A stretch of DNA of 64,000 bases from contig NZ_JAJTTE010000031.1 in assembly GCF_021343995.1 (NCBI RefSeq), positions 25,914-89,913 of the forward strand, in the 5' to 3' direction. Position 1 is the stretch's first letter. Every line of letters begins with the position of its first letter. Under the pieces are notes generated by a model, which saw only the letters and a program-made list of their open reading frames with translations, searched no databases and was not told the origin of the DNA. Shown in pieces: positions 1 to 9,219 of this stretch. Made by a program: the position numbers and the translations under genes. The stretch is from Pseudonocardia terrae (GTDB lineage Bacteria; Actinomycetota; Actinomycetes; Mycobacteriales; Pseudonocardiaceae).

Positions 1-692
1 CCTACGGCGCGGGCCTGCTCCAGCTCGTCGACTCCAAGAACTGGCGCGACGACGCCGACCTCGCCGAGGTCTACACGACCTGGGGCGGCTACGCCTACGG
101 CCGCGGGCTCGACGGCGCCCCCGCGCGCGACGACATGGAGACGGCCTACCGGCGGATCGCGGTGGCGGCCAAGAACACCGACACCCGCGAGCACGACATC
201 GCCGACTCGGACGACTACTACCAGTACCACGGCGGCATGGTCGCGACCGTCCGCGCGCTGACCGGCACCGCGCCCGAGGCGTACGTCGGGGACTCGACCC
301 GGCCCGAGGCCGTCCGGACCCGCACGCTGCACGAGGAGACCGCCCGCGTCTTCCGCGCCCGCGTGGTCAACCCGCGCTGGATCGAGGCCATGCGCCGGCA
401 CGGGTACAAGGGCGCGTTCGAGATGGCCGCGACCGTCGACTACCTGTTCGGGTGGGACGCGACGACCGGCGTGGTGGCGGACTGGCAGTACGAGAAGCTC
501 ACCGAGTCCTACGTACTCGACCCCGACAACCGGAAGTTCCTGTCCGAGTCGAACCCGTGGGCGTTGCACGGCATGGCCGAGCGGCTGCTCGAGGCGGTGG
601 AGCGCGGGCTCTGGGAGGCTCCGGAGCAGGCCACGCTCGACGCCCTGCGGCAGGCCTACCTGGAGACCGAGGGCGACCTCGAGGCCGAGTGA
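1..692 (+). CDS. cobN: Cobaltochelatase subunit CobN, C-terminal part (5' end outside window)
   Basis: The open frame runs from the window edge to a TGA at 690-692, giving about 229 C-terminal residues. The text matches the end of the CobN/magnesium-chelatase H family: YTTWGGYAYGRG near the start, the stretch around NTDTREHDIADSDDYYQYHGG, then RWIEAMRRHGYKGAFE and a Trp-rich helical end. CobN is the large subunit of the ATP-dependent aerobic cobaltochelatase (CobNST) that inserts cobalt into hydrogenobyrinic acid a,c-diamide in cobalamin synthesis. The full protein is usually about 1,200 residues, so most of it lies upstream. No other cobalamin gene is in the window. Family assignment is strong; the upstream structure cannot be seen. 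Confidence 0.93.
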   Translation, partial: YGAGLLQLVDSKNWRDDADLAEVYTTWGGYAYGRGLDGAPARDDMETAYRRIAVAAKNTDTREHDIADSDDYYQYHGGMVATVRALTGTAPEAYVGDSTRPEAVRTRTLHEETARVFRARVVNPRWIEAMRRHGYKGAFEMAATVDYLFGWDATTGVVADWQYEKLTESYVLDPDNRKFLSESNPWALHGMAERLLEAVERGLWEAPEQATLDALRQAYLETEGDLEAE

Positions 693-727
693 CCGACGGC
701 GGCGCCCGACCGCTGGGGCGTCGAGCG

Positions 728-786
728 CGTCATGGATCCATAACGCCTGCGGGGCGGATCTTGGAGCGCGTTATGGATCCATAACG
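728..786. repeat. 41-bp repeat family, locus A (GGATCC-centred palindromes)
   Basis: Two copies of an 18-bp palindrome centred on GGATCC lie exactly 41 bp apart. The second (769-786, CGTTATGGATCCATAACG) is perfect; the first (728-745) has one mismatch. Each is preceded by GAGCGCG. The 41-bp period and this core recur at 59288-59416, so it is a dispersed family. It sits between the cobN stop and the next gene on the same strand. Confidence 0.8.
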
Positions 787-882
787 TGGCGGGGCCGCTC
801 CCTGAGCGGTACCCGAACTACGTATCGACCCTCGCCCGTCGCCGGCCGGACACTCGGGTCCCGCGTCCCGAGGAGGCCACCG

Positions 883-1614
883 ATGGAGACCGTCGTCGAC
901 GAGATCGCGCCCGACCTCTACCGGCTGTCCACCTATGTGGAGCCGGTGAATCTCCCCTTCAACCAGTACCTGGTGGCGGGGGAGGACCCGCTGCTCTTCC
1001 ATTGCGGCCCGCGGCAGATGTTCCCGCTGGTCAGCGGGGCAGTGGCGCGAGTGCTCCCGGTCGATCGGCTGCGCTGGATCTCCTTCGGGCACGTCGAGTC
1101 CGACGAGTGCGGGTCGATGAACGACTGGCTCGCGGCGGCCCCGCGGGCCGAGGTCGTGCACGGCATCCTCGGCGTGATGGTCTCGCTGAACGACCTCGCC
1201 GACCGCCCGCCGCGGGCCCTCGCCGACGGCGAGACGCTCGAGCTCGGCGGGCGGCGGGTGCGGTGGATCGACACGTCGCACGTCCCGCACGGCTGGGAGT
1301 CCGGGCTGCTCTACGAGGAGACGACCGGGACGTTGCTCTGCGGGGACCTGTTCACCGCGACGGGCCGGACACCCGCCCTGACCGAGGCCGACCCGGTGGG
1401 GCCGGCCCTCGCGGCCGAGTCGATGTTCCACGCGACCGCTCTGACCCCGGCCACCGGGCCGGCGATCCGGGCGCTGGCCGACCTGCGTCCCGAGGCGCTC
1501 GGCCTCATGCACGGCCCGGCGTTCCGCGGGGACACGACCGCGGCGCTGACCGGACTGGCCGCCTCCTACGACCAGCTGCTCGACGAGGCGCTGGCCGCGC
1601 GGGCACCGGTGTGA
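883..1614 (+). CDS. Stand-alone ODP-type (diiron) MBL-fold protein
   Basis: A 243-residue protein starting at ATG 883 after GAGGAGG at 7-8 nt. It has the metal ligand pattern of the flavodiiron (oxygen-binding diiron) branch of the metallo-beta-lactamase fold rather than the HxHxDH pattern of hydrolases: H70-x-E72-x-D74, H136, D155 and H210, with near-canonical spacings. Flavodiiron proteins reduce O2 or NO with electrons from a fused flavodoxin domain; here no flavodoxin or rubredoxin domain follows and none is encoded nearby. It could be an O2/NO-responsive sensor or a redox enzyme with a separate donor. Fold assignment is firm from the motif; activity is inference. Confidence 0.8.
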   Translation: METVVDEIAPDLYRLSTYVEPVNLPFNQYLVAGEDPLLFHCGPRQMFPLVSGAVARVLPVDRLRWISFGHVESDECGSMNDWLAAAPRAEVVHGILGVMVSLNDLADRPPRALADGETLELGGRRVRWIDTSHVPHGWESGLLYEETTGTLLCGDLFTATGRTPALTEADPVGPALAAESMFHATALTPATGPAIRALADLRPEALGLMHGPAFRGDTTAALTGLAASYDQLLDEALAARAPV

Positions 1615-1627
1615 GCGGCGAGGGACC

Positions 1628-3133
1628 CTACGGGCTGGCGGGGCGGGCGGCGCCCTCCGCCCGGGTGGTGCCGCGCCGGCCGGCGGCGGCCAGCGGGCTG
1701 GCGACGTCCTCGAGCGACTTCCCCTCGGCGTCGATCCCGAGGAACCAGGCCACGATGCCGCCCACGACCATCACCGCGGCCCCGAGGATGTAGCCCCAGA
1801 ACAGCCGGATCGGCTCCGAACCGTCGCCGATCAGGCCGCCGTAGATCACCGGCCCGAGCACGCCGAAGCACTGGGCGATGGCGAAGAAGACCGCGATCGC
1901 CTTGGCGCGCACCTCGAGCGGGAAGCTCTCGCTGACCGTGAGGTAGGCCGAGCTCGCGCCGGCCGAGGCGAAGAAGAACACGACGCCCCAGGCGATCGTC
2001 TGGGTCACCGCGTTGAGCACCCCCGCCTCGAACAGCCACGCGGTGATCGCGAGCAGGACGCCGGAGACGCCGTACGTCGAGAAGATCATCTTCCGGCGGC
2101 CGACGGTGTCGAAGAGGCGGCCGAGCACCAGCGGCCCGGCGAGGTTGCCGACCGCGAAGGCGATGAGGTAGATCGGCTGCGACGCCGACGGCACCCCGAA
2201 GAACTTGCCCAGGACGAGCGTGTAGGTGAAGAAGATCGCGTTGTAGAGGAAGGACTGGGTGATCATCAGCGTGGCGCCGAGGATCGCCCGGGACGGGTAC
2301 TGCTTGAACAGCACCCGGGTCAGCGCGAGGTAGCCGATCTGCGAGGCGGGGGTGAGGTCGATCGCCTTGCTGTCCGGGACCTTCTCGAGCGTCCGGCCGC
2401 TCTGCTCGACCTCGTGCTCGATGTAGGAGATCGACTGCTCGGCCTCCTCGGCACGGCCGTTCATGATCTGCCAGCGCGGGCTCTCCGGCAGGTGCCGCCG
2501 CACCACCAGGATGATCAGTCCGAGCACCGGGCCGAGCAGGAAGCCGATCCGCCAGCCGATGCCGACGTCGAGCACGTGCAGCAGCAGGAGCGTGCCCAGC
2601 GTCCCGATCAGGGAGCCGGCCCAGTAGGTGCCGTTGACGGCGATGTCGACGCGACCGCGGTAGCGCGCCGGGATCAGCTCGTCGATCGCGGAGTTGATCG
2701 CCGCGTACTCGCCGCCGATGCCCATGCCCGCGACGAAGCGGGTCGCGTAGAGGAAGGCCACCCAGCCCGCGCCCGAGCCCAGGGTGAGCGCGGTGAGCCC
2801 GCTGCCGACGAGGTAGACGGCCAGGGTGATCATGAACAGGTTGCGGCGGCCGAGCTTGTCCGAGAGCCGGCCGAAGAAGAGCGCGCCCACGACCTCGCCG
2901 CCCAGGTAGACCGACGCGATCGCGCCGGCCGCGGCCGAGGACAGGTGCAGGGTGTTCGGCTCGGTCAGCACGTCCGTGATCGCACTGGCCACCGTGATCT
3001 CGAGGCCGTCGAGGATCCACGCGACGCCGAGCGCGATCACCATGCGGGTGTGGAAGGGCGACCACGGCAGCCGGTCGATCCGGGCCGGGATGAGGCTACG
3101 GACCGTGCCCGCGGGCCTGTCGGCGATCGTCAC
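1628..3133 (-). CDS. MFS transporter, sugar-porter-like
   Basis: 501 residues from a GTG preceded by GAGGAGG. About 12 hydrophobic segments are visible, with the MFS loop motif GRLSDKLGRRN after TM2, GGEYAAINSAI in TM4 and RGR in the following loop, then PESPRWQIMNGRAEEA in the central loop and GRLFDTVGRRKM in the second half. This is the metabolite:H+ / sugar porter layout. The substrate cannot be read from sequence. The gene lies 105 bp downstream of a MarR-type regulator on the same strand, with a candidate operator in the gap, so control by that regulator is likely. Confidence 0.85.
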   Translation of the reverse strand: MTIADRPAGTVRSLIPARIDRLPWSPFHTRMVIALGVAWILDGLEITVASAITDVLTEPNTLHLSSAAAGAIASVYLGGEVVGALFFGRLSDKLGRRNLFMITLAVYLVGSGLTALTLGSGAGWVAFLYATRFVAGMGIGGEYAAINSAIDELIPARYRGRVDIAVNGTYWAGSLIGTLGTLLLLHVLDVGIGWRIGFLLGPVLGLIILVVRRHLPESPRWQIMNGRAEEAEQSISYIEHEVEQSGRTLEKVPDSKAIDLTPASQIGYLALTRVLFKQYPSRAILGATLMITQSFLYNAIFFTYTLVLGKFFGVPSASQPIYLIAFAVGNLAGPLVLGRLFDTVGRRKMIFSTYGVSGVLLAITAWLFEAGVLNAVTQTIAWGVVFFFASAGASSAYLTVSESFPLEVRAKAIAVFFAIAQCFGVLGPVIYGGLIGDGSEPIRLFWGYILGAAVMVVGGIVAWFLGIDAEGKSLEDVASPLAAAGRRGTTRAEGAARPASP

Positions 3134-3175
3134 GAGAACCTCCTCGGAGTGCGATCACCGCGCTACCCGAAAGGT

Positions 3176-3192
3176 CATTGCGCTATGCAACG
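3176..3192. promoter_or_regulatory. Candidate MarR operator (CRTTGC-N5-GCAACG)
   Basis: CATTGC-GCTAT-GCAACG is an inverted repeat matching at 5 of 6 arm positions, 43 bp before the MFS start. MarR dimers bind palindromes of this size and half-site style. It is the only such palindrome noticed in the 105-bp gap. Inference only. Confidence 0.4.
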
Positions 3193-3238
3193 CGCGTGCG
3201 GTGCGTCCCGAACATCCGGTTCCGACCGCCCGAACGGC

Positions 3239-3664
3239 TCAGCGCGCCAGCCCTCCGAGGTGCCGACGCAGCTCGCCCGCCGCGGGCCCGAGCTCGCGCA
3301 CCAGCGACGCCTCGACCTCCCGCACCGCCGGCGCCAGCTGCCCGTGCAGCTCCCGCCCGCGGTCCGACAGGAGGACGAGCACGCGGCGGCGGTCGGTCTC
3401 GTCGACCCGCCGGTACACGACACCCTGGTCGATGAGCCGGTCGACGATCTTGGTCAGGGTCGGGGCGGGGACCCGGACGGCCGCGGCGATCCCGCTCATC
3501 GGGTGCCCCTCGCCGTCGGCCAGCAGATCGAGCACGCGCCAGCGGTCGAGGCCGGGGCCGTCGGGGCCGAGGGCTTCCTCGATCCGCCGCTCCACCCGGT
3601 GCGCGGCGCCGGCGAGCGCGTCGAGGAGGCCGGTGTCCGTGACCGACGGTGGTGCAGTGCTCAC
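3239..3664 (-). CDS. MarR-family transcriptional regulator
   Basis: 141 residues, GTG start. The winged helix is clear: DRWRVLDLLADGEGHPMSGIAAAVRVPAPTLTK (helix-turn-helix, residues about 40-75) followed by the wing VDRLIDQGVVYRRVDETDRRRVLVLLSDRG with the typical D-x-R-DRRR signature, and terminal dimerisation helices. MarR proteins are usually ligand-responsive repressors of a neighbouring gene. It precedes the MFS transporter on the same strand and is divergent from the AmiC-like gene 102 bp away, so it could control either. The ligand is unknown. Confidence 0.9.
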   Translation of the reverse strand: MSTAPPSVTDTGLLDALAGAAHRVERRIEEALGPDGPGLDRWRVLDLLADGEGHPMSGIAAAVRVPAPTLTKIVDRLIDQGVVYRRVDETDRRRVLVLLSDRGRELHGQLAPAVREVEASLVRELGPAAGELRRHLGGLAR

Positions 3665-3766
3665 GGCGGGTCCACTTCCTGCGGGGAGGGGTGACGGGGA
3701 GGGGCGTCCTGGTCAAGACTCTCACGGGGAGGACTCCGACGGCGGACGCGACCGGGGAGGTCCGCG

Positions 3767-4852
3767 ATGCGCACGGCCGGCAGGGGCGGGGACCGCAGCG
3801 AGATCGGTGACGTCGTGGACGTCGCCTTCGTCGTGCCCCGCAGCGGTCCCGCGGGGCTGTTCGGCCCCGCCTGCGAGTCCTGCGGTGCCCTGGCGGCGGC
3901 CGAGCTGAACGCGGCCGGCGGCGTGCTCGGCCGCGAGGTCCGGCTCCGTGCGGTCGACGGCGGCCGGGAGCCGGCCCAGGTCGCCGCGGACGTGGGGGCG
4001 CTGGTCGAGGCGGGCTCCGTGCAGGCCGTGTCCGGCTGGCACATCTCGGCCGTCCGGCAGGAGATCGCGCCGCGGGTCAGCGGCCGGGTGCCCTACGTCT
4101 ACGCCCCGCTCTACGAGGGCGGCGAGCGCACCCCCGGGGTGTTCCTCGCCGGCGAGACCCCCGACCGGCAGGTGCTGCCCGGGCTGCGCTGGATGGCCGC
4201 CGAGCTGGGCGTACGGACCTGGTGCATCGTCGGCGACGACTACGTGTGGCCCCGTGTGTCCGCGCGGGCCGCCCGGACCTGGGCGCGGACCACGCCCGAT
4301 GTGCGGATCCTCGACCAGGTCTTCGTCCCGCTCGGCACCGAGGACTTCGCGGCCGCGCTCGAGCGGGTGCTGCGCTCCGGCGCCCAGGGCGTGCTGATGT
4401 TCCTGGTGGGCTCGGACGCGGTGCGCTTCAACCGGGCCTTCGCCGCGGCGGGCGCCGACCGCCGGTGCGTTCGGTTCAGCCCGCTGATGGAGGAGAACAT
4501 GCTGCTCGCGAGCGGCCCCTCGCGCGAGCTGTACTCCGCCGCGGCCTGGTTCGAGAGCCTGCCGACGGCGGCCGGGCTGGACTTCTCGCGTCGCTACGTC
4601 GAGCGCTTCGGGCCCCGTGCCCCGGTGCCCGGCGCGCTCGCCGAGTCCTGCTTCGAGGGCCTCACGTTGCTGGCGCGGCTGGCCGAGCGGGCCCGCTCGC
4701 TCGACGTCGACGCCGTGTCGGGGGCGGGGGAGGGGATCGCCTACGAGAGCCCGCGCGGCGACGTCGCGCTGGTGCACAACCACCTCCGGCAGGACGTCTA
4801 CCTGGCTCGGGCCGACGGTCTCGAGTTCGACGTGCTGGCCCGCTTGACCTGA
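3767..4852 (+). CDS. AmiC/urea-binding-type amide sensor (type 1 periplasmic-binding fold)
   Basis: 361 residues, ATG after GGGGAGG. The protein reads as a Venus-flytrap binding protein of the AmiC/UrtA/FmdD class: VAFVVPRSGPAGLFGPA near the N-terminus, AAAELNAAGGVLGREV, a hinge segment, TWCIVGDDYVWPR, and VYLARADG at the end. There is no hydrophobic signal peptide or lipobox, so it should be cytoplasmic like Pseudomonas AmiC, which binds short amides and holds back the antiterminator AmiR. It sits directly upstream of fmdB-fmdA, which supports amide or formamide sensing. No AmiR-like (ANTAR) gene is present in the window. An alternative is a solute-binding protein of an ABC transporter lacking export, but no permease is nearby. 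Confidence 0.78.
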   Translation: MRTAGRGGDRSEIGDVVDVAFVVPRSGPAGLFGPACESCGALAAAELNAAGGVLGREVRLRAVDGGREPAQVAADVGALVEAGSVQAVSGWHISAVRQEIAPRVSGRVPYVYAPLYEGGERTPGVFLAGETPDRQVLPGLRWMAAELGVRTWCIVGDDYVWPRVSARAARTWARTTPDVRILDQVFVPLGTEDFAAALERVLRSGAQGVLMFLVGSDAVRFNRAFAAAGADRRCVRFSPLMEENMLLASGPSRELYSAAAWFESLPTAAGLDFSRRYVERFGPRAPVPGALAESCFEGLTLLARLAERARSLDVDAVSGAGEGIAYESPRGDVALVHNHLRQDVYLARADGLEFDVLARLT

Positions 4853-4889
4853 TTGCTGTCGCTCGACATAGTTTCACATGACAGTAATC
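4844..4889 (+). promoter_or_regulatory. Promoter with flanking inverted repeat for fmdB-fmdA-hydrolase
   Basis: TTGACC at 4844-4849 and CATAGT at 4867-4872 are separated by exactly 17 bp, a good sigma-70 arrangement. The -35 lies in the last codons of the sensor gene. An inverted repeat, GATTGCTGTC (4851-4860) and GACAGTAATC (4880-4889), 9 of 10 matching, occupies the spacer and the expected start site and looks like an operator. The region is AT-richer than its surroundings. Confidence 0.6.
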
Positions 4890-4901
4890 GGGGAGGTGTC
4901 C

Positions 4902-5186
4902 GTGCCCACCTATGCGTTCCGCTGCCCCCATTGCGGAGGGTTCGACGTGATCCGGCCGATGCGCGAGGCGGGGGCACCCGCCACCTGCCCCGAGTGCGGC
5001 ACCGCGGCCCGGCGGGTCTTCGAGTCGCCGGCGCTGCGCGCGGGGAATCCGGCGATGCGCCGCGCCCTCGACGCCTCCGAGCGCAGCGCCGACGAACCCG
5101 CCGTCGTCTCCTCGCTGCCCGGCCGCAACCCGAAGGCCACCCCGATCAGCCGGGACCCGCGGCACGCCCGGCTGCCCCGTCCCTGA
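4902..5186 (+). CDS. fmdB: FmdB-type zinc-ribbon protein
   Basis: 94 residues from GTG 4902, chosen because GGGAGG ends 5 nt upstream and homologues begin MPTYxFRCP. Two CxxC knuckles, CPHCGG and CPECG, form the zinc ribbon in the first 45 residues; the rest is a low-complexity Pro/Arg tail. FmdB proteins are found beside formamidase genes and were proposed to be regulatory, but the molecular role is not settled. It is the first gene after the promoter at 4844-4872 and lies 42 bp before fmdA. Confidence 0.88.
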   Translation: MPTYAFRCPHCGGFDVIRPMREAGAPATCPECGTAARRVFESPALRAGNPAMRRALDASERSADEPAVVSSLPGRNPKATPISRDPRHARLPRP

Positions 5187-5228
5187 CGCAAGTCCGGCTC
5201 AACGCACCGCCGACCAGGAGGTACCGCC

Positions 5229-6476
5229 ATGCCCGACGTCGTCTTCACCGTGGACCAGGCGAAGTCCATGCGCGACCAGAAGGCACCCGGCCACAACCGC
5301 TGGCACCCGAGCATCCCGCCGGCGGTGACCGTCGCCCCCGACTCGTCGATCCGCGTCGAGTGCCGGGAGTGGACGGACGCCCAGATCGGCAACAACGACT
5401 CGGCGAACGACGTCCGGGACGTCGACCTGACCTGCGCCCACATGCTCTCCGGACCGATCGCGATCGAGGGTGCGGAGCCGGGCGACCTGCTCGTCGTCGA
5501 CATCCTCGACCTCGGCCCGGTGCCCCAGGAGACGGGCCCGGCGCCCGGCCAGGGCTGGGGCTACACCGGCATCTTCTCGAAGCAGAACGGTGGCGGCTTC
5601 CTCACCGACCGCTTCCCCGACGCCTACAAGGCGATCTGGGACTTCTCCGGGCAGGTCGCGACGTCCCGCCACCTCCCGGGCGTGAAGTACACCGGCATCA
5701 CCCACCCCGGCCTGTTCGGCACCGCGCCCAGCCACGAGCTGCTCAACCGGTGGAACGCCCGGGAACGGGCGCTCATCGCCACCGACCCGGACCGCGTCCC
5801 GCCGCTGGCCCTGCCCCCGCTGGAGGAGGCCACCCTCGGCGGCAGCGCGACCGGCGACGTCCTCCGCGAGATCGCCCGCGACGGCGCCCGCACGGTGCCC
5901 GCCCGCGAGAACGGCGGCAACCACGACATCAAGAACTTCACCCGCGGCAGCCGCGTCTTCTACCCGGTGCACGTGCCGGGCGCCCTGTTCTCCGGCGGCG
6001 ACCTGCACTTCTCCCAGGGCGACGGCGAGATCACCTTCTGCGGCGCCATCGAGATGGGCGGGTTCATCGACTTCCACGTCGACCTGATCAAGGGCGGCAT
6101 GGAGACCTACGGCGTGACGACCAACCCGATCCTGATGCCGGGCAACGTCGAGCCGCGGTACTCCGAGTTCCTCACCTTCATCGGCATCGGCGTGCAGCAC
6201 GAGACCGACACCCAGCTCTACAACGACGCCACCGAGGCCTACCGCAACGCCTGCCTCAACGCGGTCACCTACCTGGAGAAGTTCGGCTACTCCGGCCCCC
6301 AGGCCTACCTGCTGCTGGGGTCGGCGCCGATCGAGGGCCGCGTCTCCGGCGTCGTCGACATCCCGAACGCCTGTTGCTCGCTCTACCTGCCGACCGCGAT
6401 CTTCGACGACGACGTGCGGCCGTCGGCGAGTGGCCCGGTGCGCAAGGACCGGGGGAGCTGTGCGGTGAGCTCGTGA
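5229..6476 (+). CDS. fmdA: Formamidase (acetamidase/formamidase family)
   Basis: 415 residues, ATG after AGGAGG, the usual length for FmdA. Recognisable blocks include RWHPSIPPAVTV, SGPIAIEGAEPGDLLVVDIL, HPGLFGTAPS, ENGGNHDIKNFTRGSRVFYPVHV and GALFSGGDLHFSQGDGEITFCGAIEM. The family hydrolyses formamide (some members acetamide) to ammonia and the acid in the cytoplasm. It is flanked by fmdB and an alpha/beta hydrolase whose start overlaps its stop, so the three probably form one transcript supplying nitrogen from amides under control of the upstream AmiC-like sensor. Function is well supported; the preferred amide is not determined. Confidence 0.93.
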   Translation: MPDVVFTVDQAKSMRDQKAPGHNRWHPSIPPAVTVAPDSSIRVECREWTDAQIGNNDSANDVRDVDLTCAHMLSGPIAIEGAEPGDLLVVDILDLGPVPQETGPAPGQGWGYTGIFSKQNGGGFLTDRFPDAYKAIWDFSGQVATSRHLPGVKYTGITHPGLFGTAPSHELLNRWNARERALIATDPDRVPPLALPPLEEATLGGSATGDVLREIARDGARTVPARENGGNHDIKNFTRGSRVFYPVHVPGALFSGGDLHFSQGDGEITFCGAIEMGGFIDFHVDLIKGGMETYGVTTNPILMPGNVEPRYSEFLTFIGIGVQHETDTQLYNDATEAYRNACLNAVTYLEKFGYSGPQAYLLLGSAPIEGRVSGVVDIPNACCSLYLPTAIFDDDVRPSASGPVRKDRGSCAVSS

Positions 6477-7501
6477 CGGGGCCGGACGCCTCGTACGAGG
6501 TCCACGAGATCCCGGAGCTGCCGCTCGAGATGGACGTGACGCTGCGGCCGGCCCGGATCGCCTACCAGACCTACGGCGAGCTGAACGCCGCCCGCAGCAA
6601 CCTGGTCCTGTACCCGACCTGGTACTCGGGGCGGCACTGGGACAACGAGTGGCTCATCGGCGAGGGAATGGCGCTCGACCCGGCCCGATGGTTCATCGTG
6701 GTGCCGAACATGCTGGGCAACGGGCTGTCGTCGTCGCCGTCGAACACCCCGCCGCCGTGGGACCGGGCCCGGTTCCCGAAGATCAACGTCCGGGACAACG
6801 TCGAGGCGCAGTACCGGCTGGTCACCGAGGTGTTCGGTGTCGACACGCTGCCGCTGGTGCTCGGCTGGTCGATGGGCGCCGGGCAGACCTACCAGTGGGC
6901 GGTCAGCCACCCGGAGATGGTGCAGCGCATGCTGCCCTTCTGCGGCTCGCCGCGGACCGCCCCGCACAACAAGGTCTTCCTGGACTCGCTGCGCGCGGCG
7001 CTGACCACGTCGGTGGGCTTCGACGGCGGCTGGTACCCGCCGGACGAGTGGCCCGTCGGCGGGCTGCGGGCCTTCGCCCGGATCTACGCGGGCTGGGGCT
7101 TCTCGCAGGCCTTCTACTGGAACGAGGTGTGGCGGGAGCTGGGCCACTCCTCGCTGGAGGACTTCGTCGTCGACTTCTGGGAGAGGTTCTTCCTCGACGG
7201 CCGGGACCCGAACAACCTGCTCACGATGCTCGACACCTGGTGGAACGGCGACGTGGGCAAGACGGGGGGGTTCTCCTCGACCGAGGAGGCCCTCGGCTCG
7301 ATCCAGGCGAAGGCGATCGTGATGCCGGCGGAGAAGGACCTGTACTTCCCGCCGGAGGACGAGGAGTGGGCCGTCTCGCACATGCAGGACGCCGAGCTGC
7401 GGGTGATCCCCGGGGTGTGGGGGCACTTCGCGGGCGGCGGGGCGAACCCGGTGGACACGGCGTTCATCGACGCCGCGGTGAAGGAGCTGCTCGACCGGTG
7501 A
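6473..7501 (+). CDS. MetX-like alpha/beta hydrolase coupled to formamidase
   Basis: 342 residues from GTG 6473, which overlaps the fmdA TGA (GTGA), implying translational coupling. The fold resembles homoserine O-acetyltransferases: YQTYGELN and NLVLYPTWYSG at the N-terminus, the nucleophile elbow LGWSMGAGQ near residue 131, a lid region, then a late Asp in PAEKDLYFPPEDE and His in VWGHFAGGG. MetX-like hydrolases near amidase genes are of unknown specificity; hydrolysis of an acyl or amide precursor upstream of formamide is plausible. True MetX is unlikely given the context and divergence. Its end is 1 bp from the convergent recQ. Confidence 0.8.
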   Translation: MTGPDASYEVHEIPELPLEMDVTLRPARIAYQTYGELNAARSNLVLYPTWYSGRHWDNEWLIGEGMALDPARWFIVVPNMLGNGLSSSPSNTPPPWDRARFPKINVRDNVEAQYRLVTEVFGVDTLPLVLGWSMGAGQTYQWAVSHPEMVQRMLPFCGSPRTAPHNKVFLDSLRAALTTSVGFDGGWYPPDEWPVGGLRAFARIYAGWGFSQAFYWNEVWRELGHSSLEDFVVDFWERFFLDGRDPNNLLTMLDTWWNGDVGKTGGFSSTEEALGSIQAKAIVMPAEKDLYFPPEDEEWAVSHMQDAELRVIPGVWGHFAGGGANPVDTAFIDAAVKELLDR

Positions 7502-7502
7502 G

Positions 7503-9164
<1,662 letters not shown>

Positions 9165-9219
9165 CGGCGGGTGCTACCCACGGCCCCGTCGTCGCAACCC
9201 GGTCGCATGACCCGGGAGA

